Part shown: positions 16,317 to 25,844 of the stretch, piece by piece
Layout: each line of letters opens with the position of its first letter
Numbering within the stretch: the stretch's first letter is position 1
Assembly (NCBI GenBank): GCA_003021505.1
Contig: PXPT01000057.1
Span: forward strand, 1-42,258
Direction: 5' to 3'
Length of the DNA stretch: 42,258 nucleotides
Origin: Cyanobacteria bacterium QS_4_48_99
GTDB taxonomy: Bacteria; Cyanobacteriota; Cyanobacteriia; Cyanobacteriales; Rubidibacteraceae
The notes under the pieces: model-generated
Databases searched by the model: none
Told to the model about the DNA's origin: nothing
The model's input: only the letters and a program-made list of their open reading frames with translations
Made by a program: the position numbers and the translations under genes

Positions 16317-17779
16317 TCGGTATCTTCATCCTCGGAAGTTGTTGCTAAGGCACTCAGCCGCGACCAAAAACGCTCCTGTGCCTGCGAAGCTGGAAACTCA
16401 TCCTTAACTCCCGAAAGCTGAACTGGGGTGTCTGCTGCGACCTGAGAGGTTTCCTCTGCTTCCCGAGTGGCAGTCGCTCCCTCAGAAGCTGTCGTCGGGG
16501 CTCGATTGGGAATTTTAGGCAGTTGAGGAGATTGAGTCACTTTTTTTGTTTCGCGAGAAGGGGAGATTTTGGGGGGTAAGACGGGAAGAGAAACGGACTC
16601 GCTTTGCTGTGGAGGCGAGGTAGGCGATTGGTCTTCTTCTGGTTGGGAATGGAAGGAAGATTGCTCCGAGTTATCTTCGAGATGGTCTGCTGGATCAGAT
16701 GGGGTAGGAAAGACTTTTTCAACTAGCTCCCCTAAATTCACGCTGATGGTGAAGGGTTGACGCGCCAAGATTGTAGTCGCAGCCTCCTTGTGTTCGCCGC
16801 TTTCGAGAGAACCTTCCAGGATGACCTCTCCCACAACGAGATAAGACTGGCAGTCAGTGGGAATTTCTAGGGAATAGCTGAAAGCTAGCGGTAGTGCTTG
16901 TTTTTCTAGGGGCGGTTGAGCGTCGAGCAGAATTTGTAAAGTTTGAGGGTCGCGCAGACAAATGCGTAGCCTCTGGTTGAAGACGATATAAGGCTCGCCT
17001 CTTAGGGACGCTATTTGTCCAGAAATCAAGATAGACTCACCGCGATCGCCGAAGAAGATGTCTTGCTCTAGCGTAAGCTGGAATGGTGGAGCAGCCGTCT
17101 CTGAGTGCCCGTGTGACTGGGAATTTGCTGATTCGGTGGCAGCCGTCTCTGGCTCAAAAACAATTTCTTCGAGTGGGGGTAAGGACGGGTCCGAGGGGTC
17201 ATCTTCTGTGGTTTCTGAGTGGTAATCCTCGCTGGAGCTATCGGTGTCGGCTTGGTGATGGGCTACTTCGTCGCTTCGCTTAGAAGGAAGAAGGGAGGAA
17301 AAGTAAAGAAAAACCTTCTGCCTATTGGGCTCTTCGGTGGAACTAACTGGGTGAGGTTCCAAATCCTGTTCACTCACACCTCTTTCCTGCCCCTCACTGT
17401 CAATTGACGATGGAGATTGATGAAAATACGTTTTGGGCAAAACTTGCATTTGAAGGGATTTTTGCCAGAATTCCCCCAGTAGTTCCGAGAGGATATCACC
17501 GCAGCAGCGTAGTGTCCAAATCCCAGGTTCTAGGTAAGTAAAAGGCATCACCACCATTAGCCCTTCGGGATTAGTACGGCGGAGTTGCGCGTGAGAGCAA
17601 GATTGTGGCGAAGCTTCCCTAGTTGCTTGATACGTAAAGCGAATTTCTACGTCAACATTTGCCTCACCAAAGCGGGCTGCCACCCGATATTTACCTTCTT
17701 CAAGTTCCAGGTTGGGTGCGTTAATCGACTTCCAGGAGGGATCTCCCTCTTTTTGGATCAGAAATTCCCAGTGTTTCAT
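16310..17779 (-). CDS. Hypothetical protein, acidic and Pro-rich (489 aa)
   Basis: I do not recognise a named family. The N-terminal 110 residues (MKHWEFLIQKEGDPSWKSIN..., ending GIWTLRCCGDILSELLGEFWQ) look like a compact beta-rich domain. Residues about 130-235 are low-complexity, Ser/Glu/Asp-rich. Residues about 240-355 form a second, beta-sandwich-like segment (LTLEQDIFFGDRGESILISG, FSYSLEIPTDCQSYLVVGEV, PFTISVNLGEL). The tail is disordered, rich in Ser, Pro and Gln, and ends EDEDTEN. No signal peptide or membrane helix is seen. It is convergent to psbEFLJ and lies upstream of nothing on its strand until the psb terminator. Frame length and codon usage support a real gene, probably restricted to cyanobacteria. 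Confidence 0.75.
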   Translation of the reverse strand: MKHWEFLIQKEGDPSWKSINAPNLELEEGKYRVAARFGEANVDVEIRFTYQATREASPQSCSHAQLRRTNPEGLMVVMPFTYLEPGIWTLRCCGDILSELLGEFWQKSLQMQVLPKTYFHQSPSSIDSEGQERGVSEQDLEPHPVSSTEEPNRQKVFLYFSSLLPSKRSDEVAHHQADTDSSSEDYHSETTEDDPSDPSLPPLEEIVFEPETAATESANSQSHGHSETAAPPFQLTLEQDIFFGDRGESILISGQIASLRGEPYIVFNQRLRICLRDPQTLQILLDAQPPLEKQALPLAFSYSLEIPTDCQSYLVVGEVILEGSLESGEHKEAATTILARQPFTISVNLGELVEKVFPTPSDPADHLEDNSEQSSFHSQPEEDQSPTSPPQQSESVSLPVLPPKISPSRETKKVTQSPQLPKIPNRAPTTASEGATATREAEETSQVAADTPVQLSGVKDEFPASQAQERFWSRLSALATTSEDEDTEN

Positions 17780-17825
17780 CTTTTGGTTTGCGATCGCTCA
17801 TTTGCTTGAGTTGATTAATGGCGTA

Positions 17826-19109
17826 CTACGAAGGACCCACCAACAAATCAATTTGATCTCGTAGTTCCTCTGTCATACTGAGCAATTCAGCTTGCGGGAT
17901 GGTTCGTTGTTGTTGAGAAGCCATCCATTTTAGTTGAACCGTGTGGTTTTCTGCTTCGGCATCTCCCAACACGAGGCAAGCAACTGCCCCGCTGCGGTCA
18001 GCCCGTTTAAATTGCTTGGTAAAAGCACTGCCACTGAGGTCTAATTCCACCTTCATCTCACTCTGACGCAATTTTTGGGCGAGCAGTAGTGCCTGTGCTT
18101 CAGCGCGATCGCCTCTCGAAACCACATAGAAATCTGGGGAGGGAGTGGGAGCAGCTTGTAGCTTTTGCAGCAACAAAATCAAGCGCTCCATGCCAATTGC
18201 CCAACCGACTGCGGGAGTGTCTGGTCCACCCAGTTGGGCGACTAATCCGTCATAGCGCCCGCCACCACAAACGGTTGCCTGTGCACCGAGGTCGTCCGAT
18301 TGAATTTCAAAAGCGGTGTGGGTATAGTAATCTAAGCCACGTACTAAATAGGGGTTAATTTGATAATCGATGCCCAAATCGGTTAAGCGTTGCTGTACCT
18401 TTTCAAAGTGGGCTTGGGACTCGGAACCGAGGTGGTCGAGAATGGTGGGAGCGTTTTGGGTAATTTCTTGGGTGCGTTTGTCCTTACTGTCTAAAATTCG
18501 TATAGGATTGCGATGGAGGCGTTCTTGAGAGTCCTGGTCTAACTCCTGGGCGTAGGGCGTTAAATAGCTAACCAATGCCTCCCGATAGCGCTGTCGCTCT
18601 TCGGGATTGCCCACCGAGTTAAGGTCAAGTCTCAAGCTCTTCAGCCCTAGGGTTTGCAGAATATCAGTGGCGATCGCAATCACCTCTACATCTGCCCGAG
18701 GATCGGCAGAGCCAATCAACTCCACGCCAATCTGGTGAAATTGTCGCTGACGACCAGCTTGCGGACGTTCGTAGCGAAACATGGAACCGCCGTACCAAAG
18801 CCGTTTAACTCCCTGGGTGTGGAGATTGTGTTCAATGAAGGCTCGCACCACGCCCGCCGTTCCTTCTGGTCGCAGGGTGATGGAGCGATCGCCGAGATCT
18901 CGGAAGGTATACATTTCTTTACTCACCACATCCGTCGCCTCGCCGATGCCCCGCTCAAATAAAGCGGTCTGCTCAAAAATGGGGGGACGAATTTCTTGGT
19001 AAACTGCCCGATTGAGAATCTGCCTTGCCACTGCTTCCACTTGCTGCCAATAGTAGGCTTCCTCTGGCAGGATATCTCGCGTTCCCCTTATTAGTTGAAT
19101 TGCACCCAT
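17826..19109 (-). CDS. hisS: Histidyl-tRNA synthetase
   Basis: A 427-residue class II aminoacyl-tRNA synthetase that charges tRNA-His. Seen are the N-terminal [16 protein letters not shown], motif 2 [30 protein letters not shown], the histidine-binding [14 protein letters not shown], motif 3 [14 protein letters not shown], and the C-terminal anticodon domain. I place the start at the ATG at 19,109. A TTG two codons upstream gives only MLM before it. Length is normal. Confidence 0.96.
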   Translation of the reverse strand: MGAIQLIRGTRDILPEEAYYWQQVEAVARQILNRAVYQEIRPPIFEQTALFERGIGEATDVVSKEMYTFRDLGDRSITLRPEGTAGVVRAFIEHNLHTQGVKRLWYGGSMFRYERPQAGRQRQFHQIGVELIGSADPRADVEVIAIATDILQTLGLKSLRLDLNSVGNPEERQRYREALVSYLTPYAQELDQDSQERLHRNPIRILDSKDKRTQEITQNAPTILDHLGSESQAHFEKVQQRLTDLGIDYQINPYLVRGLDYYTHTAFEIQSDDLGAQATVCGGGRYDGLVAQLGGPDTPAVGWAIGMERLILLLQKLQAAPTPSPDFYVVSRGDRAEAQALLLAQKLRQSEMKVELDLSGSAFTKQFKRADRSGAVACLVLGDAEAENHTVQLKWMASQQQRTIPQAELLSMTEELRDQIDLLVGPS

Positions 19110-19242
19110 TAACAACTCAGACTCTTCAACCTTCCCTTATCAAAGATCACAATAACTTATCTGAAGGTAGTAGGCATTTAGGAGTTAGTCCGAAATGACT
19201 GACACTTCATATCTCTTTCCCTGTCCCCAGTTCGGCATTACA

Positions 19243-19270
19243 AATTATGAATCACGAACTACGAATTATT
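19243..19270. repeat. Heptamer tandem repeat (GAATTAC type)
   Basis: Head-to-tail 7-base units GAATCAC, GAACTAC, GAATTAT (19,249-19,269), with a degenerate unit before. The array covers the stop codon (19,259-19,261) of the membrane protein gene on the minus strand. The same heptamer family is seen at 25,817-25,844. Confidence 0.6.
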
Positions 19271-19792
19271 TTGGTTGCTCAGTAGTGGACGCGCAACGAT
19301 AAATCCCAAACCTGAAAACACTAGGACGATCAGCACAATGGCAACTACCAAAAACCAAATACTAATTTCGAAAGTATCTTCTGCCTGGGAAGGGCGATGG
19401 GACTGGGATTCTTCCACTTCTGCCGTTATCCCCTCAGAAAAATTGGAAGCCGAGGATTCTTGTTTCTGGGGAGGTGAGGGCAATTCTCCTTTTTCGAGCT
19501 CGATGGTGGGACGGGCGGGCGTGTCCTTCCACTGCTCCCCCTCAGAGGAGATGACAATCTCTTGTAATTGTTGGGTTGATTGGAGAACTTTTTCAATTTC
19601 TTGTCGCAGTTGTTGATTTTGTTGGAGGAGCTGCTGATTTTCTTCTTTCAGAGAATCTAACTGCGCCTGAGTTGTTTGTAGTTCAGTTGCAAGTTCTCGA
19701 TATAGGGAAATGGGAACGGATGGGCGATAGGTGCTTGACTCAGTGGAGGAATTATGATTTTGTGAAGAATTAATTGGGGAATTAGAGGTCAT
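19259..19792 (-). CDS. Coiled-coil, single-pass membrane protein of unknown function
   Basis: A 177-residue protein of unrecognised function. A Ser/Asn-rich N-terminus (1-28) is followed by a Gln/Leu/Glu coiled coil (about 30-80, LYRELATELQTTQAQLDSLK, ENQQLLQQNQQLRQEIEKVL), an acidic linker, and a strong C-terminal membrane helix (about 145-168, IWFLVVAIVLIVLVFSGLGF) with a short tail. Without a signal peptide it is likely tail-anchored with the coiled coil in the cytoplasm. It lies between hisS and thiD on the same strand. Its stop codon falls in a heptamer repeat. Confidence 0.75.
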   Translation of the reverse strand: MTSNSPINSSQNHNSSTESSTYRPSVPISLYRELATELQTTQAQLDSLKEENQQLLQQNQQLRQEIEKVLQSTQQLQEIVISSEGEQWKDTPARPTIELEKGELPSPPQKQESSASNFSEGITAEVEESQSHRPSQAEDTFEISIWFLVVAIVLIVLVFSGLGFIVARPLLSNQNNS

Positions 19793-19885
19793 GGGTTTGT
19801 CCAGCAGGCATCATCAAAATAAAGATTGTGACGGCAGCAATCCTTTCAGAAATTTCTCCTGGATGCAACCGTGATTATCCCTAAT

Positions 19886-20701
19886 TTATCGCTTCAAGCC
19901 ATCTTCTCTTTGTTGTAGTGAGTAAAAGTGCCCAACTGGTCCACTCCCTTGACCAAGATCTAGAGCAGACTGGAGTGCCGCTGTCACGTAATCCTTAGCT
20001 TGCCGTACTGCTTCGACTGGCTCTTTACCCAGCGCCTGGTTTGCTGCGATCGCTGCTGAGAGTGTGCAGCCCGTGCCATGAGTATTCGCCGTTTCCACCG
20101 AGGCAGTTTGAAAGGTTTCTAGCTCCCTCCCATCAAACCAGACATCCACACCGCGCTGCTCTCCCGTCATCGCCCCTCCCTTCACCAACACAGCGGAAGC
20201 ACCTAAAGAGTGAATGGCTTTTGCTGCCTCTCTCATCTGCTCAGTAGAACTAATCTCCAAACCGCTCAGGATTTGCGCTTCATAGCGGTTGGGCGTTACG
20301 ATTAGCGCTTGAGGAATTAACGCCTCGCGCAAGCTGGCGATCGCCTCATCATCAATAAGCTGCGCTCCCGCACGCGACACCATCACCGGATCAACCACTA
20401 GATTTGTCCACCCCAACCTTTCCACTTGCTGGGCCACTGCTGTAATGATATCGGCATTGAGCAACATTCCTGTTTTTACAGCTTGAGTGCCCATATCGCT
20501 CACCACCGACTCGATTTGGGCAACAACTGCTGCGGGCGGAAGAGCATCCACCCGGCTCACCCCCAAAGTATTCTGAGCTGTCACGCCAGTAATAGCGCTT
20601 GTGCCGTGAACGCAGTGAAAGGCAAAAGTCCGCAAATCTGCCTGAATCCCTGCACCGCCACCGCTATCGGAGCCAGCGATTGTTAAAGCAACTTTTGTCA
20701 T
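19886..20701 (-). CDS. thiD: Hydroxymethylpyrimidine (phosphate) kinase
   Basis: A 271-residue ribokinase-fold enzyme that phosphorylates HMP and HMP-P in thiamine synthesis. Diagnostic segments are LTIAGSDSGGGAGIQADLRT, GTSAITGVTAQNTLGV, VVDPVMVSRAGAQL, VLVKGGAMTG and TANTHGTGCTLSAAIAANQA with the catalytic Asp replaced by the family's GTGC loop context. Length is typical. The ATG at 20,699-20,701 abuts a heptamer repeat, leaving no obvious ribosome-binding site. Confidence 0.95.
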   Translation of the reverse strand: MTKVALTIAGSDSGGGAGIQADLRTFAFHCVHGTSAITGVTAQNTLGVSRVDALPPAAVVAQIESVVSDMGTQAVKTGMLLNADIITAVAQQVERLGWTNLVVDPVMVSRAGAQLIDDEAIASLREALIPQALIVTPNRYEAQILSGLEISSTEQMREAAKAIHSLGASAVLVKGGAMTGEQRGVDVWFDGRELETFQTASVETANTHGTGCTLSAAIAANQALGKEPVEAVRQAKDYVTAALQSALDLGQGSGPVGHFYSLQQREDGLKR

Positions 20702-20735
20702 TAGTCAGTAGTCATCAGTCATTAGTCATTAGTTA
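20701..20735. repeat. Heptamer tandem repeat (TTAGTCA type)
   Basis: Five contiguous 7-base units: TTAGTCA, GTAGTCA, TCAGTCA, TTAGTCA, TTAGTTA. The array begins at the start codon of thiD and fills its immediate upstream region on the minus strand, where the ribosome-binding site should be. Confidence 0.75.
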
Positions 20736-20778
20736 TCCCGCTCCTCTGCTTCTCTGCACCTGGGCACCTCCGCTTTCC

Positions 20779-22032
20779 TTAGCGCCTTTGAGAACGACGT
20801 CGTTGGAGAAAATCGGGAATATCCAATCCACTTTTATCTTTTGAATCTGGTTCAGAAGCGGGCTTGGAAGGAGGCGGTTCGGTAGATGGCTTCTGAGTTT
20901 CAGTTTCGATGGCTTCTGGCTCAGTTGGTGCTTCTTCATTGAAGCCAGTGGCAATGACGGTGATTCTCACCTCGCCCTGCATTTTTTCGTCGATTACCGC
21001 TCCGAAAATAATGTTGGCATCGGGATCAACGACATCATAAATAGCTTCGGCAGCCGTGTTGACTTCATGCAGTGTAAGATCCCCGCCGCCAGTAATATTA
21101 AACACGACTCCTTTCGCCCCTTCAATTGAGGACTCTAGCAAGGGGGAAGACACTGCCGCCACTGCCGCTTCTCGAGCACGGGATTTGCCCGAACCCATAC
21201 CAATGCCCATCAAAGCTGAACCTGCGTCTGCCATAACGGCGCGGATGTCAGCAAAGTCAACATTGACTAAGCCGGGGATAGTGATAATATCAGATATCCC
21301 TTGTACACCTTGACGCAAGATATCATCAGCCACCCGAAAGGCTTCTTGGACGGGGGTCTGTTCCGAAATTGCCGACAGCAACTGATTATTAGGAATTACA
21401 ATCAGGGTATCCACCCGCGTTTTTAAAGCAGCGATGCCTTCCTCGGCTTGATGCGTGCGGCGGCGTCCCTCGAACGTGAAAGGACGAGTTACTACGCCCA
21501 CCGTGAGACAACCCAATTCTTTAGCGACCTCTGCTACAATTGGGGTTGCTCCTGTCCCGGTGCCGCCGCCCATCCCAGCAGTGATAAACACGAGGTCGGT
21601 ATTTTCCAGAGCACTGGCAATTTCATCGCGAGACTCCTCAGCAGCTTTGTTACCAATTGCTGGATTCCCTCCAGCACCAAGCCCTCTGGTAATCTTTTGC
21701 CCCACTTGTAAGCACGTGGAAGCAGAAGAGTGAGATAGAGCTTGAGCATCGGTATTAACTGCCCAAAATTCTACTCCGCTCACGTCATTGGAAATCATGC
21801 GGTTGACTGCATTGCATCCTCCCCCACCAATCCCAACGACTTTAATTTTGGCAAAGTTACCTGGCACAATATTGTCACTCCTGGTTTCTTCGGTCGGTGT
21901 TCGGTGAGAGTTATTGCTTGAGTATGCAGACTTAGAATTATTAAAGGGGCTATGGTCATTAACTGAGATCCCAAAATCGGGGGACTCTGCGCTATTAGTC
22001 TGAGATTTCTCTAGTTTATGATCAGGGGTCAT
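20779..22032 (-). CDS. ftsZ: Cell division protein FtsZ
   Basis: A 417-residue tubulin-like GTPase that forms the division ring. After a non-conserved 58-residue N-terminal extension, typical of cyanobacteria, come [17 protein letters not shown], the tubulin signature [32 protein letters not shown] and the T7-loop region. The C-terminal peptide [11 protein letters not shown], which docks partner proteins, is intact. It is followed on the same strand by thiD and preceded by ftsQ, the common ftsQ-ftsZ order. Confidence 0.98.
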   Translation of the reverse strand: MTPDHKLEKSQTNSAESPDFGISVNDHSPFNNSKSAYSSNNSHRTPTEETRSDNIVPGNFAKIKVVGIGGGGCNAVNRMISNDVSGVEFWAVNTDAQALSHSSASTCLQVGQKITRGLGAGGNPAIGNKAAEESRDEIASALENTDLVFITAGMGGGTGTGATPIVAEVAKELGCLTVGVVTRPFTFEGRRRTHQAEEGIAALKTRVDTLIVIPNNQLLSAISEQTPVQEAFRVADDILRQGVQGISDIITIPGLVNVDFADIRAVMADAGSALMGIGMGSGKSRAREAAVAAVSSPLLESSIEGAKGVVFNITGGGDLTLHEVNTAAEAIYDVVDPDANIIFGAVIDEKMQGEVRITVIATGFNEEAPTEPEAIETETQKPSTEPPPSKPASEPDSKDKSGLDIPDFLQRRRSQRR

Positions 22033-22234
22033 GGTTCAATGAGAGGGTGGAGTACACAGCTTGCGGGTATATAGGGGTCGCAGATTACTCTCTCGGTAAA
22101 ATGGCGGAGCCTGCTACAAGCGTTGGTAAAACTCTGCCAGTAGTTATTAAACACTATTGCAGAAAGCTGTTCACCAAACAAACGTTAATGTATTGACGAT
22201 TACAGCGTAAAGTTATAGATAGTAGCAGGGTTCA

Positions 22235-23119
22235 TTATTCCATTAGAAGGTTTCTGAGGGATGGGAGTGGAAGTTGAACAGGAGTGTGGGATTCGGGACG
22301 ATCTAATGACACTGCTTTCATCTGAACTGAGGGAGATTCTGGTGTTGTGAGATCAATGTAGGCAATTCGATTCGAGTCAACTTGAGTGTGTAAATTTTGC
22401 ATCCGGGCAAGTACTGCCAGTTGCTCCTGAAATTGATGGGTATAAGCAGAACCAAGGTGGACGTTTCCCAACTCAGTTTTCAAGATTAAATTGCTCGGAT
22501 TGCGCCAATCTAGCGCGAAAATCTCTACCGTCGAGTGTCTAATGGTTTGATAAATGTTTGACCAGTAGGGACGATACCTCGCTTTGAAAGCAACTACTTT
22601 CAAATTAGGGATTTCAAAGTTTTCCCCAGGAGCAATGTAACTGCTTTTAGGCATCCAAACCCCCTGCTTGTCTATAAAACCGACTTCAGCGGGTGAGCCG
22701 GAGTCTCCTAGTTGCTCAGGCGGTAAGGCAAGCGCCACCGGGCGACGTTCTTTTACTTGGATAGTTAGGCTGGGGGGTAGCAGTTGCCTAGTAATTGTTG
22801 CTTCGGCAATGGGTGCTTGCGACTCTAGCTTCTCGCTCAACTGTTGCGGTTCGATTTGTAGCAGTAGTTGAGGGTAAGACCACTGCACCTGAGAGCGAAT
22901 CGCCTGGGCAGAGAGGAATTGATTGCCCTTGACGAGGACTTGAGATGGTTGCTGGAGCGTCCAACGAGGGAAAACAAGCGCCCACAAGAGGCTACCTGCT
23001 ATGCTACCAGCAAGCAGCGATCGCCAACAAGCTTGCAGCAATTTAAGCTGCCGACGGCGTTTCAAGTGTTTTCGCCGCTGCTTGATCTTGACTTTAGACA
23101 CCGATGTGAGGTTTGTCAT
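22235..23119 (-). CDS. ftsQ: Cell division protein FtsQ/DivIB
   Basis: A 294-residue bitopic membrane protein with a very basic cytoplasmic tail (KVKIKQRRKHLKRRRQLK), one helix (about 33-50), and an external POTRA domain starting near WTLQQPSQVLVKGNQFLS and containing LPPSLTIQVKERRPVALALP. It belongs to the divisome, linking FtsZ-ring assembly to septal wall synthesis. It lies 202 bases upstream of ftsZ on the same strand. Length is normal for cyanobacteria. Confidence 0.9.
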   Translation of the reverse strand: MTNLTSVSKVKIKQRRKHLKRRRQLKLLQACWRSLLAGSIAGSLLWALVFPRWTLQQPSQVLVKGNQFLSAQAIRSQVQWSYPQLLLQIEPQQLSEKLESQAPIAEATITRQLLPPSLTIQVKERRPVALALPPEQLGDSGSPAEVGFIDKQGVWMPKSSYIAPGENFEIPNLKVVAFKARYRPYWSNIYQTIRHSTVEIFALDWRNPSNLILKTELGNVHLGSAYTHQFQEQLAVLARMQNLHTQVDSNRIAYIDLTTPESPSVQMKAVSLDRPESHTPVQLPLPSLRNLLME

Positions 23120-23607
23120 TTTTAGATCAGAAAAGACCTCATTTGCAGGTTTCCACCGCCAGCCAGCGTCGGTTAAGCATGCTCAGGGGTTCTACCGCTT
23201 CTTTCCATAGAATCTTTATTATCTTTGCAGAGAGTCAAATCTACTGCAAAAAGAATAAGAAGTCAAGTCGCTGTTCAAAATAAGGACGGGGAGCCTACAG
23301 GGTTCGAGTAAACTTCGCACCACAACCCTTTCCTTCAGAAGGAGAGAAGCAAGGTAGAAGTGGTAGTTAACAACATCTTCGGTCTACCTTCGGTAAAGTA
23401 TTTCCAAATTAATTTAGGTATCATTTGTTGAGTTCGGGTGTCAGTTAGGTAATAGTGCTTTAGCTATAATAGTGCCGTCCTTAGAAAAATCCTATGCTAA
23501 GGTGAGCTGAAATATTTAACAGTAGCAGAATACTCTGCCGTCTCGCCCAAGAGTGTGCTGTGCATAAATCATTCCCCAAGCGGATATTAAGTTAAAATTA
23601 TTGGCTT
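23120..23607. other. Divergent ftsQ / processing-protease intergenic region
   Basis: A 488-base gap without a credible gene. It holds a candidate -10 element at 23,467 for the protease gene. GGTCTACCTTCGGTAAAG and the preceding AGGTAGAAGTGGTAG give partial inverted repeats. No tRNA or known RNA is recognisable. The long gap may serve promoters of both genes. Confidence 0.5.
23467..23472 (+). promoter_or_regulatory. Candidate -10 element for the processing protease
   Basis: A perfect TATAAT 136 bases before the ATG of the protease gene. A matching -35 at 17-base spacing is weak (CAGTTA), so this would be an extended or activator-dependent promoter if real. Confidence 0.3.
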
Positions 23608-24900
23608 ATGGTAGTTACAAAAAACAGACTCGTTTTCAGTGCCACTGCAGCGGTTGTGACAACGGTTGCAGTAACCAGTGCCGGGGTTCACCTTTCTCAA
23701 AGTCAAACTGTTTTTCGTGAAAGCCCGAAAGAGGTAGTAGACGAAGTCTGGCAAATAGTTAATCGTGAGTATGTCGATTCCACCTTCAACCAGGTAAATT
23801 GGCGGGCTGTTCGCCAAGAGTATCTCAGTCGGTCTTACAGTGATAAGCAAGCAGCCTACAAGGCGATTGACCAAATGCTCAAAAAGCTGGACGACCCCTA
23901 TACCCGTTTCCTGGAGCCAAAAGAATTTAAAAGTTTACAGATTGACACCTCTGGAGAATTGACAGGAGTAGGCATCAAACTTGCCCAGGATGAGGAAACA
24001 GACAAGCTAACCGTGGTTGCGCCGATTCAGGGAACTCCAGCCTCAAAAGCGGGGATTGTGGCAGAGGACGTTATCACCGCAATTGATGGTAAAAGTACCC
24101 AGGGGATGGAGCTTAGTAAGGCAGTCAGCCTGATTCGCGGGAAACCAGGAAGCCAGGTTACTCTGACCATTCAGCGTGGCAATCAGGAAAAGGAATATCA
24201 AATTACCAGACAAAAGATTGAAATCCATCCGGTGCGGGCTCGCTCGGTGAACACTGAGTTGGGTGAAGTGGGCTATATCCGCCTGAGTCAGTTCAGTGCC
24301 CAAGCTCCTGAGGAGATGCAGAATGCAATTAAACGGCTCAAAAAGCAGGACGTGCAAGGTTATGTTCTTGACTTGCGCTCTAATCCGGGCGGATTGCTCT
24401 CGGCAAGTATCGAAATTGCACGGATGTGGATGGATGAGGGAACTATTGTCTCAGTAGAGGACCGTCAGGGAGAACTAGAGCGCAGAGAATCCCAAAATCC
24501 TGCCCTTACTGAGAAGCCGCTGGTGGTGCTAGTCAATGGCGGTTCTGCTAGCGCCAGTGAGATTCTTGCAGGTGCCCTAAAAGACCAAAACAGAGCGACT
24601 CTGGTAGGTAGTCAGACCTTTGGTAAGGGCTTGGTGCAGTCGGTGCGTGGGATAGGTGACGGTTCTGGGTTGGCAGTGACCATCGCCAAGTATAGAACGC
24701 CTGATGGTAAGTATATTAACCATAAAGGAATTTCCCCAGATATAGTGTCCAAACTGAGCGAACAACAGCGTAAGGAGTTGCAGAGCAATCGCACAGAAAT
24801 TGGCACCTCTGATGACCCCCAATTTGCTAAAGCCCTAAATGTTCTCACTAACGAAATCGCTTCACAAAAGGGGAGCTTGCAGGAAACAGCAAATCAGTAG
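23608..24900 (+). CDS. ctpC: Carboxyl-terminal processing protease (S41A)
   Basis: A 430-residue exported serine protease of the CtpA/Prc family. An N-terminal signal segment (about 7-27, LVFSATAAVVTTVAVTSAG) precedes a PDZ domain (about 95-180, GVGIKLAQDEETDKLTVVAP, GSQVTLTIQRGN) and the S41 core with YVLDLRSNPGGLLSASIEIA. The catalytic Ser is in NGGSASASEILAGAL (about 313) and the Lys in VGSQTFGKGLVQS (about 338). In cyanobacteria CtpA matures the D1 protein, while CtpB and CtpC are paralogues with less clear roles; choosing among them by eye is uncertain, so the letter is tentative. Confidence 0.85.
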   Translation: MVVTKNRLVFSATAAVVTTVAVTSAGVHLSQSQTVFRESPKEVVDEVWQIVNREYVDSTFNQVNWRAVRQEYLSRSYSDKQAAYKAIDQMLKKLDDPYTRFLEPKEFKSLQIDTSGELTGVGIKLAQDEETDKLTVVAPIQGTPASKAGIVAEDVITAIDGKSTQGMELSKAVSLIRGKPGSQVTLTIQRGNQEKEYQITRQKIEIHPVRARSVNTELGEVGYIRLSQFSAQAPEEMQNAIKRLKKQDVQGYVLDLRSNPGGLLSASIEIARMWMDEGTIVSVEDRQGELERRESQNPALTEKPLVVLVNGGSASASEILAGALKDQNRATLVGSQTFGKGLVQSVRGIGDGSGLAVTIAKYRTPDGKYINHKGISPDIVSKLSEQQRKELQSNRTEIGTSDDPQFAKALNVLTNEIASQKGSLQETANQ

Positions 24901-25065
24901 GGTGAAATCGAGCCTGTGCTTAACATACTCCTGCTCAACTGCACCTTGCGACACGTCTACTCTTTCGGGAAGTACGCGCGTTCGGTAAACAGGAACCGTA
25001 TTCTGTGAGGATTCTCCTAAAATGGGACCTCCGTGCTAGATATAACGTGCAAGGAGGATGCAGAA

Positions 25066-25725
25066 ATGCGCGGGAAGCTAATTGTATTCGAGGGAATCGA
25101 GGGGGCCGGCAAAACCACTCAAATGCAGCAGACGCAGGATTGGCTATCGCGTAAAGAACAGGGAAAGACATCGCCTCGCTATGTCATCGTGACCCGCGAA
25201 CCAGGTGGAACTGCTTTGGGGACAGAACTGCGCCAATTACTGCTAGCGGGTGGGCAGTCCCGGCAACTTGCAAATTATTCCTCCTTGCATGACCGAACAG
25301 AATTGTTATTGTATGCTGCTGACCGCGCCCAGCACATAGAGGAAGTGCTTAAGCCCCACCTAGAACAGGGAGCAATTATTTTATGCGATCGCTATACTGA
25401 TTCTACCTTTGCCTACCAGGGTTATGGTCGCCGCATTAACCTCAACTTCATCGACCAGCTTAACCAAGCTGCCACAGGTGGGCTAGAGAGCGACCTTACT
25501 CTCTGGCTCGATGTCGAAGTGGAGATGGGGCAAGCACGAACTCGAAAGCGAGGCACAAGTGACCGGATGGAACAAGCTGATTTAGCGTTTCATCAACGAG
25601 TGCAGCAGGGCTTTGCCGAGTTAGCCACCGCCTATCCCCAGCGAATCGTTCGGATAGATGCCAATGCTGGAGAAAATGAAGTGCAACAGCAAATTCAGTC
25701 AATTTTGCTGAAATGGCTATTTTGA
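25066..25725 (+). CDS. tmk: Thymidylate kinase
   Basis: A 219-residue dTMP kinase. The P-loop is FEGIEGAGKTTQMQQ (7-21), followed by VTREPGGTALGTELRQLLL, the LID-side DRYTDSTFAYQGYGR and LTLWLDVEVEMGQAR. I start it at the ATG at 25,066, which has a near-perfect AAGGAGG site 8 bases upstream (25,051-25,057). A longer reading from 25,033 would place that site inside the gene. It precedes holB on the same strand, a common pairing. Confidence 0.95.
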   Translation: MRGKLIVFEGIEGAGKTTQMQQTQDWLSRKEQGKTSPRYVIVTREPGGTALGTELRQLLLAGGQSRQLANYSSLHDRTELLLYAADRAQHIEEVLKPHLEQGAIILCDRYTDSTFAYQGYGRRINLNFIDQLNQAATGGLESDLTLWLDVEVEMGQARTRKRGTSDRMEQADLAFHQRVQQGFAELATAYPQRIVRIDANAGENEVQQQIQSILLKWLF

Positions 25726-25748
25726 ACAACGTTCAGAGCAGGCTGACG

Positions 25749-25790
25749 GGCATCTTGAAGGTTCGAGGTTCCCTCGAACCCCGTGCCCTT
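25749..25790 (+). terminator. Nested hairpin after tmk
   Basis: GGTTCGAGG / CCTCGAACC with a TTC loop, enclosed by an outer GGGCA / TGCCC pair. It starts about 25 bases after the tmk stop. No T-run follows, so it could be a weak terminator or a small palindromic repeat. Confidence 0.45.
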
Positions 25791-25816
25791 CCGAATTCAT
25801 TTCGGCAGTAATCTCT

Positions 25817-25844
25817 GAACTGCGAATTGCGAATTACGAATTGT
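25817..25844. repeat. Heptamer tandem repeat (GAATTAC type) over the holB start
   Basis: Four contiguous 7-base units GAACTGC, GAATTGC, GAATTAC, GAATTGT. The TTG used as the holB start lies in the last unit, so the repeat replaces the normal ribosome-binding region. Confidence 0.7.

Noticed and set aside
25759-25780. GGTTCGAGG...CCTCGAACC resembling a tRNA T-arm
   Set aside because: No acceptor, D or anticodon arms around it; it is a simple hairpin. No tRNA or rRNA gene was recognised anywhere in the window.
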